DNA of 64,000 nucleotides from Chitinophaga polysaccharea (GCF_007829335.1 NZ_VIWO01000001.1:186001-250000); one strand, 5' to 3'; shown: positions 8,635-18,005, counted from the first letter of the stretch. Notes: generated by a model from the letters alone, not told the origin. Numbers and translations are program-made.

Positions 8635-10008
8635 TCAGAAATTCAGATCTACAAGATAAATCAAAGCAGCCATACCAAAAGCGCCCAGCTCCAGTTCTCT
8701 TTTATTCACGTTTTCGAATACATCATTAGCGGCATGGTGAATGTCGAAATAACGCTGCGAATCGGGAGAAAGTTCAGCCATCGGTGTTCCCAATGCTTCA
8801 TGTAACTGGCCCACGTCTACGCCCCCTCCCTGTTCATCAAAATCGTATATGCCATAGGGTGCAAATAAGGCTTTCCAGCTATCCATCTTTGCTTTTTCGG
8901 CAGCATCCACCGTAGTGATAAAGCCTCGTGGAGTAAAGCCACCTGCATCACTTTCCAACGCGAAGATATGTTTTTCCTGCTGTGCTTTGGCTACTTCCGC
9001 GTATTTACGACCACCCCGTGTGCCGTTTTCTTCATTGGCAAATAACACCACCCGTAGGGTACGTTCCGGTTTTACTCCAGCTGCCTTGAAAGCACGCAAC
9101 ACTTCGATGGACTGCACACAGCCTGTACCATCGTCGTGTGCACCTTCTGCTACATCCCAGGAATCAAGATGGCCGCCTACGGTGATGTACTGGTCGGGAT
9201 GTTTACTGCCCCGCAGTTCTCCGATCACGTTATGCCCGATTGTATCTTTCAGCATCATGCAATTGGTACGCAGGAATACCTTCGCGTCCACATCGTCTTT
9301 TAGCCGCTGGCTTAAACGGTCGGCATCTTCCAGTCCAATAGCTACCGCCGGAATCTTGGGATAAGCATTGTCGTATGCCATGGCGCCCGTGTGAGGGAAA
9401 TTATTGGCGGCGTGACTCATAGAACGCACAATAACAGCTACTGCGCCATATTTGGCTGCACGACTGGCGCCCTGGCCACGATATTTTACAGCATCTCCAT
9501 AGGAATGGAATGTTTTGATAAAAGTGGGATTGAAATGATAGTTATAAAAAACAATCTTGCCTTTTACCTGGTCTTTTTTGGCTTCCAGGTCATCGAAAGA
9601 TGCTACTTCCAGCACTTCGGCTGTTACGCCGGCGGGTCCGCTGCCTACCGAATTTCCTAAAGCCAATACATTCAGCGGAGGAATAAAATCGCGCCGCTTC
9701 GATATAATACGGGCTTCTTCGGCAGCGCCTCTTATCCAATGAGGCACCATGCATTCCTGGAGATATACGGTATCTGCTCCGGCAGCCTTCAGGGCTTTCA
9801 CGCCCCATTGTTCGGCTTTTACCATCTGGGGCGATCCTGCCAGGCGGCCGCCTACCTTCTTGGTTAAAGTATGCAGGTTGTCGTACGCTGTGCTATGCGT
9901 GAGCACTTCATCCGCCAGCCTTCTTAATGTGAGGGAGTCCTTTTCCTGGCTCTGGGCAACGGCAGGAAGGGAAAAGGCCACTAAAATCGGCATTATAAAC
10001 TTTTTCAT
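8635..10008 (-). CDS. M28 family zinc metallopeptidase, secreted
   Basis: Predicted secreted aminopeptidase/carboxypeptidase-like enzyme of 457 residues. The signal peptide MKKFIMPILVAFSLPAVAQ comes first, then a PA-type inserted domain (about 120-240), then the M28 catalytic core. The zinc ligands appear in order as GGHLDSWD, AHDDGTGC, FANEENGTRGG, ESDAGG and DIHHAANDVFE, so it should be active on peptides. The ATG at 10008 starts the signal peptide exactly. Longer readings to 10095 add an implausible N-terminus and would overlap the bshA promoter region. Confidence 0.92.
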   Translation of the reverse strand: MKKFIMPILVAFSLPAVAQSQEKDSLTLRRLADEVLTHSTAYDNLHTLTKKVGGRLAGSPQMVKAEQWGVKALKAAGADTVYLQECMVPHWIRGAAEEARIISKRRDFIPPLNVLALGNSVGSGPAGVTAEVLEVASFDDLEAKKDQVKGKIVFYNYHFNPTFIKTFHSYGDAVKYRGQGASRAAKYGAVAVIVRSMSHAANNFPHTGAMAYDNAYPKIPAVAIGLEDADRLSQRLKDDVDAKVFLRTNCMMLKDTIGHNVIGELRGSKHPDQYITVGGHLDSWDVAEGAHDDGTGCVQSIEVLRAFKAAGVKPERTLRVVLFANEENGTRGGRKYAEVAKAQQEKHIFALESDAGGFTPRGFITTVDAAEKAKMDSWKALFAPYGIYDFDEQGGGVDVGQLHEALGTPMAELSPDSQRYFDIHHAANDVFENVNKRELELGAFGMAALIYLVDLNF

Positions 10009-10154
10009 GCAGCAGGTTAATTTATCGTTAAAACTACTAAAAAAAGCCGCAGGAGTAAAGTATAAAGCTATCAAGATTAGGCTGGCAATAACCACTTACC
10101 CCTCCCTGCCTCCAGGCCAACTTTGGCCTATGCTGTATCCTTTCCGCTTTTTAG

Positions 10155-10162
10155 TACCTTTG
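10155..10162 (+). promoter_or_regulatory. candidate -7 element of bshA
   Basis: TACCTTTG is an exact TAnnTTTG match, 21 bases before the chosen bshA ATG, giving a leader of roughly 15 bases. A TTTG occurs at 10122 but is 29 bases away, too far for a standard -33 element. Confidence 0.45.
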
Positions 10163-10183
10163 CGGAATGCAAAAAAACATCTC

Positions 10184-11323
10184 ATGCGCATAGGAATAGT
10201 ATGTTACCCTACCTACGGTGGTAGTGGGGTATTGGCAACCGAACTGGGTAAGGCCCTGGCAGACAAAGGCCACATGGTACATTTTATCACCTACCAGCAA
10301 CCAGTAAGGCTTAACGCGTTTCACGCTAATATATATTATCACGAAGTACAGGTCCCTACATATCCGCTTTTTGATTTTCCTCCCTATGAATCTGCCCTTA
10401 GCAGTACCATGGTGGATGTGATTATTAACCAGAAACTGGATCTGTTGCACGTACACTACGCCATTCCACATGCATCTACCGCATATATGGCCAAGCAAAT
10501 CGTGAAAAAACATGGCAGAACAGTACCTTTCATTACTACGCTTCACGGTACAGATATTACCCTGGTGGGTAAAGACAAAACCTATGAACCGGTAGTTACC
10601 TTCTCCATCAATGAATCCGACGCCATTACAGCCGTTTCAGAAAACCTGCGGGAAGAAACCTATAAGTCCTTCCCTATAGAAAAGGACATATCGGTGATCT
10701 ACAACTTTGTGGATACCCAACGTTTCAGCCGCCGGGAACTTCCTCATTTCAGGCAGGCCATTGCCCCTAACGGCGAAAAAATATTGCTGCATGTGTCTAA
10801 CTTCCGTAAAGTGAAGCGGGTACCGGATGTAGTGAAAGTATTTGCCCGGGTACGCCAGGAAATTCCTGCTAAATTGTTGCTGGTGGGCGATGGGCCCGAC
10901 AGACCTTCTATAGAATGCCTTTGCCGCGAATTAGGTATCTGCGAAGATGTAAGATTTGTAGGGAAACAGGAACAATTAGAAGATGTGATGTCGATCAGCG
11001 ACCTGTTTTTGCTGCCTTCAGAGTATGAAAGCTTCGGGTTAGCCGCATTGGAAGCCATGGCGGCACAGGTACCAGTGATTTCCTCCAACGCCGGCGGATT
11101 GCCTGAAATCAATATCCCCGGACAAACCGGCTATATGAGCAATGTGGGCGATGTAGAAGGTATGGCCGCACAGGCGATCCGGTTGCTGAAAGATGAAAAT
11201 CTCCTGCAACAGGTAAGGAAAGGCGCCTGGGAACAGGCCCAACGCTTTCATATCGACAATATCATACCCAAATATGAGGCGTTATATGAAGAAGTGCTGC
11301 AAAAACAAGTGCAATTACTTTAA
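10184..11323 (+). CDS. bshA: N-acetyl-alpha-D-glucosaminyl L-malate synthase
   Basis: BshA transfers GlcNAc from UDP-GlcNAc to L-malate, the first step of bacillithiol synthesis. The 379-residue GT-B (GT4) protein has the family N-terminus MRIGIVCYPTYGGSGVLATELG, LHVHYAIPHAS (about 90), TLHGTDIT (about 115), NFRKVKR (about 205) and the nucleotide-sugar motif PSEYESFGLAALEAMA (about 280). The ATG at 10184 gives the usual family length. The open frame continues upstream to 9749 but crosses the divergent M28 gene. Its stop overlaps the stop of the convergent EnvC-like gene in a shared TTAA. bshB and bshC are not in the window. Confidence 0.94.
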   Translation: MRIGIVCYPTYGGSGVLATELGKALADKGHMVHFITYQQPVRLNAFHANIYYHEVQVPTYPLFDFPPYESALSSTMVDVIINQKLDLLHVHYAIPHASTAYMAKQIVKKHGRTVPFITTLHGTDITLVGKDKTYEPVVTFSINESDAITAVSENLREETYKSFPIEKDISVIYNFVDTQRFSRRELPHFRQAIAPNGEKILLHVSNFRKVKRVPDVVKVFARVRQEIPAKLLLVGDGPDRPSIECLCRELGICEDVRFVGKQEQLEDVMSISDLFLLPSEYESFGLAALEAMAAQVPVISSNAGGLPEINIPGQTGYMSNVGDVEGMAAQAIRLLKDENLLQQVRKGAWEQAQRFHIDNIIPKYEALYEEVLQKQVQLL

Positions 11324-12720
11324 CGGGAACGTATCCAGCGTTCAGGGTTCTGTTTTATAGTATTCCGGTATATCTGTAATTCTATTTCACCACCGCTGCC
11401 GGCGCCACCGGTAGCAGCAACACCCAGGGTTTGACCACGTTTTACCGTAGCTCCCTTGCTCACACGTACATCCAGTAGTCTCACGTAATTGGTAAAATAT
11501 TTTCCGTGGCGCAGGGTAACCATATATCCTGCGCCTGGAATCATGAATACCATGATCACCTCTCCATCAAATATGGCTTTGACGGCCGCTCCTTTGCCGG
11601 TAGCAATGATAACGCCGTTGTGATCTACTTCAATTTTCCCTATTCTCCCTGCACCAAAGTGCCCCGTAATGTGTCCGGCGTCTACCGGCCAGGGCAAGCG
11701 CCCCCGGTTGGATTCAAAATCACGCGACAGCGAAAGTGCTTCTGGCGTGGCCGCCAGTACATCTTCGGTAGATGTTTTTGCTGGTGGTAAATCATCGTCA
11801 TCTTCTTCCTTCTCTTCCTCTACAGGTTTTACCGGCAGTTTTTTATGCGCTTTCTTAGCGGCAGCTAATGCAGCTTTTCTCCGGGCTTCCCTGGCAGCAG
11901 CCAGCTGTCTGCGTTTGGCTTCGGCCGCTTTTTTCCTGGCCAATGCCTGGGCAGCGGCTTTTTTCTGCGCAGCAATAATTTCGCGGCGGATCGCTTCCTG
12001 AATGGCCTGGTCAACTTGTTTGGCTTCGGCTTTACTTTTGTTGATCTGGCGCTGTAAGTCCTGTTCCTGGTCTTTCAGCTGGGCAATTGTTTGATCCGTT
12101 TCCTTTTTATCTGCCAGCAGGCTAACCCGCTGTTGTTGCTCCTGGTGCAGACTTCCTGCCTTTTCTGCCCGTTGTTGCTGGAGCACTACTAATTTCTGGT
12201 CCAGTAGTTCCCGGGTAGACAAGAGGTTTTCTGCCTGCCGGCGGCGATTTTCACGATATTGTTGCAGGTACTGGTACCGGCGTATAGCATCGTTAAAACT
12301 GGTGGCCGAAAAAAGAAAGCTGAGTACATTGTATGAGTCGCGGGTTTTGTACGCATATACCACCAACTGGGCATAACGTGCCCTTAAAGAATCTACTTCC
12401 TTCTCCAGCGTGTGTACGTTATTGTTAGTGCTGCTAATATCGCCTTCTATCAGGCTGATTTCCTTATTAATGCTGGCGATCTGTTGATTGCGGCTGGCAA
12501 TTTTCTGCTCCAGTTCGCGCTGCAGGGTAAGGTTCTGCCGTGTAGACTTCTTGGTTTGCTGCAGGGCTTTATTTGCTGCTTCTATTTCTTTCAGCAGCTC
12601 CTGTTTACGGTTTTCCAATACGGTGCGCGACTGTACCTTACTCCGTTGTGCCAACAACGGTGCAGGTAATAGCCACAGCGCCATCAGAAGAGGGATCAAC
12701 TTTCTCAAAAAAAAAAGCAT
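11320..12720 (-). CDS. EnvC-like murein hydrolase activator with degenerate M23/LytM domain (copy 1)
   Basis: A 466-residue exported protein with a signal peptide (MLFFLRKLIPLLMALWLLPA), a long coiled coil (about 30-260), an Ala/Lys-rich linker, and a C-terminal LytM/M23 fold (about 345-466). The zinc motif H-x-G-x-D reads HNGVII, with Ile for Asp, and the terminal H-x-H reads ELQ. The peptidase is therefore almost certainly inactive, as in E. coli EnvC, which activates septal amidases. The ATG at 12720 was chosen by comparison with the neighbouring paralogue. The reading to 12771 is encoded by a hairpin. It is the last gene of the ispF-dut-TPR-DUF4292-EnvC cluster. Confidence 0.86.
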   Translation of the reverse strand: MLFFLRKLIPLLMALWLLPAPLLAQRSKVQSRTVLENRKQELLKEIEAANKALQQTKKSTRQNLTLQRELEQKIASRNQQIASINKEISLIEGDISSTNNNVHTLEKEVDSLRARYAQLVVYAYKTRDSYNVLSFLFSATSFNDAIRRYQYLQQYRENRRRQAENLLSTRELLDQKLVVLQQQRAEKAGSLHQEQQQRVSLLADKKETDQTIAQLKDQEQDLQRQINKSKAEAKQVDQAIQEAIRREIIAAQKKAAAQALARKKAAEAKRRQLAAAREARRKAALAAAKKAHKKLPVKPVEEEKEEDDDDLPPAKTSTEDVLAATPEALSLSRDFESNRGRLPWPVDAGHITGHFGAGRIGKIEVDHNGVIIATGKGAAVKAIFDGEVIMVFMIPGAGYMVTLRHGKYFTNYVRLLDVRVSKGATVKRGQTLGVAATGGAGSGGEIELQIYRNTIKQNPERWIRSR

Positions 12721-12736
12721 TTGGTTAGTAAGCGAA

Positions 12737-12768
12737 AAGCTGAAAGCACCTTTGAGTACTTTCAGCTT
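12737..12768. repeat. intergenic hairpin between the two EnvC-like genes
   Basis: Arms AAGCTGAAAG (12737-12746) and CTTTCAGCTT (12759-12768) are exact complements with a 12-base loop. It shares the word AAAAGCTGAA with the 41-bp inverted repeat at 6468. It may tune expression of the downstream gene or be a small dispersed repeat. Confidence 0.5.
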
Positions 12769-12802
12769 CATCGTATAGTTTCAGTTAGTTAAGCTCAAAT
12801 AT

Positions 12803-14236
12803 CTATCGTCTTCTTATCCACTGCTCAGGATTCTGCTTGTTAATGCCTTTCCATATCTGCAGTTCTACTTCACCGGTGTTTTCAATATCATTGGTACTGG
12901 CAGTACCTATTACCTGCCCTGTTTTAACCATATCACCTTTTTTCACCCTTGTTGTCTGCAAACGTACATACGTGGTGAAGTATTGTCCATGGCGAATAAT
13001 AATTACATAGCCCGATCCTGGCATCACCACCACAGATTTCACTTCTCCATCAAAAATGGATTTAACAGCGCCACCTTTATTAGTGGCAATCACAATACCA
13101 TCGGAAGGCACCTGGATATGTTCCATTACCGCATGCTGGTGAATACCAAAGTGCTCAATAATGTTACCTGCATCCACCGGCCATGGGAGCTTTCCACGGT
13201 TGGCTTCAAAGCTCTCCGACAAGGCCAGCGCCTCTGGTGTTGCCTCCAGTACGTTTTCCGTGCGGGCAACTGGTTTTGCCGGTTCCGGAGTAGGTTCTGG
13301 TGGTTTAACTGGCGTAGGCGCGGGTTTCTCCGCAGCTGGTTTATTGGCATTATTAGCAGCGGCGGCATCGGCTTTTGCCTTTTCAGCGGCAGCCAGTGCG
13401 GCTTTGCGGGCTTCCTCATCTCTCCGGCGTTTTTCTTCTGCAGCCTTACGGCGGGCAGCTTCTTCCTCTATGGCTTTACGGCGCGCTTCTTCTATTTCCC
13501 GGCGGATTACTGCCCGGATAGCTGCCTGTACTTTTTGTGCATCTTTGTTACGTTGGTTAATATCCGCCACCAGCTCTTTCTCACGTCCTTTCAGCTTACT
13601 CAGTACCTCATCTTTTTCCTTCTTATCTTCTTCCAGCGTAGCTCTCTGGTCCTGTTCCGTTTTCAGTACATCCGAGCGCTTTATCCGCTGGTTTTCCAGG
13701 TTCTGAATTTTATGATTTAGCTGCTCCTGGGTGGTCACAATATTATCGGCCTGCCGGCGACGGTATTCACGATATTGCTTTAAATATTGAAACCGCTTTA
13801 CGGCGTCATTAAAACTTTGTGCAGAAAACACGAAGTTCATCATATCATAAGAGGAACGGTTCTTATATGCGTAAACAACCAGTTGGGCGTATTGGGCTTT
13901 CAGGGTGTCCAGGTCTTTCTGGAGGGTTTTTACATCCCGTAACGCAGTATTGATATCTCCATTAATAAAGTTGATTTCTTCATTAATATTATTGATCAAC
14001 CGGCTACGCAGGGTAATTTTATCACGCAGCGCGCGCAATTGCCCGAGGCTTTCGCGGGTAGATTTCTTGGTTTCCTTCAGTTGTTCGTTGGCATCATCTA
14101 TTTCTTTCTGCAGCTCCCTTTTCCTACGCTCAAGTTCCTCCCGCGATTGTTGCTGCCCATTATTCTGGGCTGCCAACGTAGCTGGCACTAACCATAGCAT
14201 CAATACAAACGGGATAATCTTCTTCAAATACAACAT
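12803..14236 (-). CDS. EnvC-like murein hydrolase activator with degenerate M23/LytM domain (copy 2)
   Basis: A 477-residue tandem paralogue of the gene downstream. It has a signal peptide (MLYLKKIIPFVLMLWLVPATLAAQ), a coiled coil with the shared segments YAQLVVYAYKNRSSYD and RFQYLKQYREYRRRQADN, an Ala/Pro-rich linker, and a LytM fold from about 350. The zinc-site segment reads VPSDGIVIA and the H-x-H position reads EVELQI, so the metal ligands are missing here as well. The likely role is activation of a cell-wall amidase at division, inferred from E. coli EnvC. The ATG at 14236 starts the signal peptide. Promoter and regulation are not evident. It follows the DUF4292 gene. Confidence 0.86.
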   Translation of the reverse strand: MLYLKKIIPFVLMLWLVPATLAAQNNGQQQSREELERRKRELQKEIDDANEQLKETKKSTRESLGQLRALRDKITLRSRLINNINEEINFINGDINTALRDVKTLQKDLDTLKAQYAQLVVYAYKNRSSYDMMNFVFSAQSFNDAVKRFQYLKQYREYRRRQADNIVTTQEQLNHKIQNLENQRIKRSDVLKTEQDQRATLEEDKKEKDEVLSKLKGREKELVADINQRNKDAQKVQAAIRAVIRREIEEARRKAIEEEAARRKAAEEKRRRDEEARKAALAAAEKAKADAAAANNANKPAAEKPAPTPVKPPEPTPEPAKPVARTENVLEATPEALALSESFEANRGKLPWPVDAGNIIEHFGIHQHAVMEHIQVPSDGIVIATNKGGAVKSIFDGEVKSVVVMPGSGYVIIIRHGQYFTTYVRLQTTRVKKGDMVKTGQVIGTASTNDIENTGEVELQIWKGINKQNPEQWIRRR

Positions 14237-14318
14237 GACTAGTTTTAGTAACTGCAAATTAAATAAATATACAACGTTTATTAGTTTAATAAAGACGACA
14301 TTTTACGCAATGTTCATT

Positions 14319-15155
14319 TTACATGCGCTTATAGCTGGAAGGCATGCTAAAAGGAAAGCTCAGCGGCGTATCAAAATCGTACCGCGTAAAGTCAAGCGCT
14401 ACCTTGGTTACATTTTTTTCTTCCACATAAATACGACGGGTGGTGGGAAATTTACGCCCGGCCACCGTTGTATAATCGCCGTAAGTCAGCTCGCAGGAAC
14501 GTTTAATAGCGCTGGTGCTGTCTTTGTCCATGACCTTGCTCTGCTGCAATCCATAGTCATCCGCAAACACATTAAACAGGCTTACAAACTTCGCATGATC
14601 ACAACTGAAGGAAATGATAGACGGCGTTTTCACTACCTGGTATACAGAGTCAGTAAGATATACCGGGTTACCAATCAACATATCCTGCAGGGTTGAGAAA
14701 TCAAATGGTATATTCAGCAACTCCTCTGCATCCGACATCTTCCGGAGGAATAATTGTTTATCCAACCGGTTATACATTTTAAGGCTATCCGGCGTAATCA
14801 CGGCCCTGATCACTTCGTCTACAATAGGCGCCGAAATAGAAATCCAGATGATGCTATCCTTTTTGATTCGGAAGGTAGCATTCAGGTTATTATGACTTTT
14901 TTTATCTGTTTCAAATGCCAATTTCATCTTACCGGAAAAAGTGGCAAAATCGATATGGTTGGCATGTATTCCCTTCAGCATGTCACTGGTAAACCTGGTT
15001 AACTCCTCATTGGAAGAGCTATCCCTGGTAACGATTACCTTATTGGTATCCGCTGCGGGGAAGGTGTTTCTTGCCAGTTTCTTGGGATGACGGCAGGCCA
15101 TCATTCCTATACCAATGGATGCAATTAAAAGTGTGACGATAATATTTCTCTTCAT
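14319..15155 (-). CDS. DUF4292 lipoprotein
   Basis: A 278-residue predicted outer-membrane lipoprotein. The signal peptide ends in a lipobox (IGIGMMAC, Cys about 21). The mature part shows the DUF4292 pattern: FSGKMKLAFETDKKSHN, IWISISAPI, LDKQLFLRKMSDAEELLN and LQDMLIGNP. The fold is thought to resemble LolA/LolB-type lipid-binding barrels, but I cannot show that here. It sits 24 bases after the TPR gene and upstream of the EnvC-like pair, an arrangement I recall as common in Bacteroidota. A cell-envelope role is inferred from this context. Confidence 0.82.
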   Translation of the reverse strand: MKRNIIVTLLIASIGIGMMACRHPKKLARNTFPAADTNKVIVTRDSSSNEELTRFTSDMLKGIHANHIDFATFSGKMKLAFETDKKSHNNLNATFRIKKDSIIWISISAPIVDEVIRAVITPDSLKMYNRLDKQLFLRKMSDAEELLNIPFDFSTLQDMLIGNPVYLTDSVYQVVKTPSIISFSCDHAKFVSLFNVFADDYGLQQSKVMDKDSTSAIKRSCELTYGDYTTVAGRKFPTTRRIYVEEKNVTKVALDFTRYDFDTPLSFPFSMPSSYKRM

Positions 15156-15179
15156 TGATCAATACTTGTAGCTAAAAGC

Positions 15180-16916
15180 CTATTGAATATATCTTTTTTC
15201 GGCAATCTTACGGACCAGGCCAACAGAGGAAGCTCCTTTGTCTTTTGCCATCTGCCAGTATTCCACTGCCTTTGTAACTTCTTTCAGGTTAAACAGAATG
15301 TCTCCGTAATGTTCCAGTACATTCGGATTTTTCTGTGCCTCCGGATACTGCAGGGCTTTTTCTATCCATTGCCTGGCCTCTGTAAACTTCTCCTGACGGA
15401 AAAGAATCCAGGCATAGGTATCCATGTAAGTTGGGCTATCGGGTTCGATCTCCAGCGACTGCTTTGACATTTCCGCCGCCCTATCCAGGTTTTCTCCCCG
15501 CAGCGACAGGTAGTAGCTGTAATTATTCATGATCAGTGCATCTTTCGGACGCAACAGCAAAGCGCGTTCATAACTGCTGTCTGACTGCTTATGCTGACCT
15601 GTTGCGTGGTATGCATCGCCCAACAGGGAATAAATATCTCCTAAAAATTTCTTTTCTCCATTCCCTATCTCCAATGCTGTATTCAAAGAGTTGATCGCAT
15701 TCGGATATTGCTGTAATAAGAAGCTGGCCACCCCTTTAAAATAATAGCCCATAAATTCCTTGGGGAATTTGGTGGTAACATTGTTACTGAGGGTAAGCAA
15801 TGCTGTTGGATCTTCCTTACGGGAGTAAATCCACATCAGCTGATACCATACCGAAAAGCGGGTATCGTCGAGACTGATCGCCTTTTTATAACTCACTTCT
15901 GCACTATCGATCATATCTGCCTGGGAAAACATGTCCCCCTGTAATGCATAGCCCTTGGCATCCTGTGGATGTGCCCGGATAATCAGGGAAGTAAGCCGCA
16001 ATCCCTCGTCCAGCTTGGCAGTGTCGAGGTTCAACATTTGAAGATATGGATATACGTAGGCTACTTTTTCGTCGATATTATAATTCGGATTGGCAAAAGC
16101 TTTGGTAAGATTGCCCCAGTAGGTGGCCATGTCATTGTTCTTCCTGGCGTAGGAAGCCAGGGCGATCAGTGCCCTGGGGTTATCCGGGTCTTTAGTCAGG
16201 ATAGTATGATATATCGATGCCGCATCAGGAACACGGTCGTTGGCATCATAGATCTCAGCCAAAAGGTAGTAGTAGCGGATTTCCTGGGGATTCTGATCAA
16301 TCAGTTTCTGTATTTCTGCGGCGGCCTCGTCTACCATGCTCATCTTCAGCAACAATTTTTGTTTTTGATAGATGAGTTCTTCCACTACGCCCACTTTTTT
16401 CTCCAGTTGGTTAAATGTGGCTAGTGCAGAAGCAGGTTTGTTGGCTTTCGCCAGGAGTATGCCTTTATTATAGAGATAATCTTCGTTATCGGGATACTTG
16501 CTGGTAAGGCCATCAAACACGTAGGCAGCACTGTCAAATCTTTGATTAACGGCATACGCATCCGCGAGGGTTATCTGGAACCAATGATTCTGCGGATCGA
16601 GCGCTACCGCTCTGCGGGCAAAGAGGAGGGCATTCTCCGCATGCTGCGTTTCCATAAACAGCCGGGCCAGTTCATAGTTGACGGTCGCATTATTTTTATT
16701 CAGCCGTAGATAGTCGATATACTGGGTGATGGCCGTGCTGTAATCGCCCAGCATTTTGGAACGCTGTGCGGCGAAAAAAAGGCTATCGGCCCGTTGTGCA
16801 AGCACAACGGCATTTTTGTTGGTTGCGTTTTTCCGCGACGTCGTTTGCCTGCCGCCACTACAAGCTCCCATTAACAAAAGGCCAACCAGTCCTATAACGG
16901 TGAAGTAGATCCGCAT
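15180..16916 (-). CDS. tetratricopeptide-repeat lipoprotein
   Basis: A 578-residue lipoprotein with lipobox LLMGAC (Cys about 19). Nearly the whole mature protein consists of TPR-like helical pairs, for example AITQYIDYLRLNKNNATVNY, DNPRALIALASYARKNND and the classic GDAYHATGQHKQSDSSYERA (about 430-450). TPR arrays are scaffolds for protein binding. No partner is evident. The gene starts 3 bases after the dut stop and is followed after 24 bases by DUF4292, so the three are almost surely cotranscribed. Confidence 0.85.
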   Translation of the reverse strand: MRIYFTVIGLVGLLLMGACSGGRQTTSRKNATNKNAVVLAQRADSLFFAAQRSKMLGDYSTAITQYIDYLRLNKNNATVNYELARLFMETQHAENALLFARRAVALDPQNHWFQITLADAYAVNQRFDSAAYVFDGLTSKYPDNEDYLYNKGILLAKANKPASALATFNQLEKKVGVVEELIYQKQKLLLKMSMVDEAAAEIQKLIDQNPQEIRYYYLLAEIYDANDRVPDAASIYHTILTKDPDNPRALIALASYARKNNDMATYWGNLTKAFANPNYNIDEKVAYVYPYLQMLNLDTAKLDEGLRLTSLIIRAHPQDAKGYALQGDMFSQADMIDSAEVSYKKAISLDDTRFSVWYQLMWIYSRKEDPTALLTLSNNVTTKFPKEFMGYYFKGVASFLLQQYPNAINSLNTALEIGNGEKKFLGDIYSLLGDAYHATGQHKQSDSSYERALLLRPKDALIMNNYSYYLSLRGENLDRAAEMSKQSLEIEPDSPTYMDTYAWILFRQEKFTEARQWIEKALQYPEAQKNPNVLEHYGDILFNLKEVTKAVEYWQMAKDKGASSVGLVRKIAEKRYIQ

Positions 16917-16919
16917 TTA

Positions 16920-17363
16920 TCAGGATTTACCGGTATGTCCAAACCCGCCTTCTCCCCTAACGGTTTCTGTCAATACGGTTACTGGCTGAACGGCCACCTG
17001 TACAAAGGGGGCCACGACCATTTGAGCGACACGGTCGCCCGGGTGAATAGTTTGCGGTTCGTTAGACAAATTGATGATAATTATTTTCACTTCTCCGCGA
17101 TAATCTGCATCTATCGTGCCGGGTGTATTCAGAACGGTAAGCCCCTGTTTAACAGCCAGCCCGCTGCGTGGGCGGATCTGCGCCTCATAACCAGCCGGCA
17201 GCTCCATAAATAAACCAGTAGGAATCAGTACTCTTTCCAGCGATTGTAGCGTTACCGCTGTTTCCAGGTGTGCGCGGAGGTCCATCCCTGCCGCATCCGC
17301 CGTAGCATAGGCCGGTAATTCGTTACCGGACTTATTAATAATTTTCACAATAATATCCGCCAT
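16920..17363 (-). CDS. dut: dUTP diphosphatase
   Basis: Hydrolyses dUTP to dUMP and pyrophosphate, keeping uracil out of DNA and supplying dTMP synthesis. The 147-residue protein has all five trimeric dUTPase motifs: ATADAAGMDLRA (about 20), RPRSGLAVKQG (about 66), NTPGTIDADYRGEVKI (about 80), GDRVAQMVVAP and the C-terminal arm RGEGGFGHTG. The length is normal. It lies between ispF and the TPR lipoprotein gene on the same strand. Confidence 0.96.
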   Translation of the reverse strand: MADIIVKIINKSGNELPAYATADAAGMDLRAHLETAVTLQSLERVLIPTGLFMELPAGYEAQIRPRSGLAVKQGLTVLNTPGTIDADYRGEVKIIIINLSNEPQTIHPGDRVAQMVVAPFVQVAVQPVTVLTETVRGEGGFGHTGKS

Positions 17364-17399
17364 TGAACAAAGATATTTTAAAATACTAAGGAATGGTAA

Positions 17400-17888
17400 T
17401 TACTGGGTAATATGCTCCAGTAATACCACCGCATGGGCTGTAACGCCCTCTTCGCGGCCTACAAATCCCATTTTTTCTGTGGTGGTAGCCTTTACGGATA
17501 CATCTTCTGTGCTGATATGTAAGGTAGATGCAATGACAGCCTGCATTGCCGGTACATAAGATTTGATTTTGGGTGCTTCCAGGCAAAGAGTACTGTCTAC
17601 ATTCACTACCTGGTAACCTTTTTCACCAATGAGCTGCGCACAACGGGCCAATAATATCTTACTGTCGATATTCTTATAGGCATTATCTGTATCGGGAAAA
17701 TGCACCCCGATATCTCCCAACGAAAGCGCGCCCAGCATAGCATCACAGATTGCATGCAACAGCACATCGGCATCACTGTGTCCCAACGCTCCTTTATGAT
17801 GCGGTACCAATACTCCTCCCAGCCAGAATTCCCGGCCTTCTACCAATTGGTGAAAATCTACCCCTAACCCAATACGTATCCTACTCAT
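17400..17888 (-). CDS. ispF: 2-C-methyl-D-erythritol 2,4-cyclodiphosphate synthase
   Basis: IspF forms the cyclic diphosphate in the non-mevalonate isoprenoid pathway. The 162-residue protein has the family signatures GLGVDFHQL (metal-binding Asp/His), GHSDADVLLHAICDAMLGA (about 35), DIGVHFPDTD (about 58) and KATTTEKMGFVGREEGV near the C-terminus. It is the first gene of the minus-strand cluster and is separated from porV by a terminator. Confidence 0.96.
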   Translation of the reverse strand: MSRIRIGLGVDFHQLVEGREFWLGGVLVPHHKGALGHSDADVLLHAICDAMLGALSLGDIGVHFPDTDNAYKNIDSKILLARCAQLIGEKGYQVVNVDSTLCLEAPKIKSYVPAMQAVIASTLHISTEDVSVKATTTEKMGFVGREEGVTAHAVVLLEHITQ

Positions 17889-17942
17889 ATTCGTAATTAT
17901 TTAATCATTATGCCAATCCGCAAGGTAAGGCATTAAATATAA

Positions 17943-17970
17943 AAATCCCCCCGTCTGGCGGAGGGATTCA
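17943..17970 (-). terminator. terminator after porV
   Basis: GC-rich hairpin. Read on the minus strand, AATCCCTCCGCC is followed by a GGGGGGATT arm and a T-run. It lies about 40 bases beyond the porV stop. Confidence 0.65.
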
Positions 17971-18005
17971 ACCGTTTAACCAATTAGTTATTTACAGGTA
18001 TATCG

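Noticed and set aside
9749..10183. 145-codon extension of bshA
   Set aside because: It overlaps the divergent M28 gene and its encoded sequence is unlike BshA, which starts at MRIGIVCYP.
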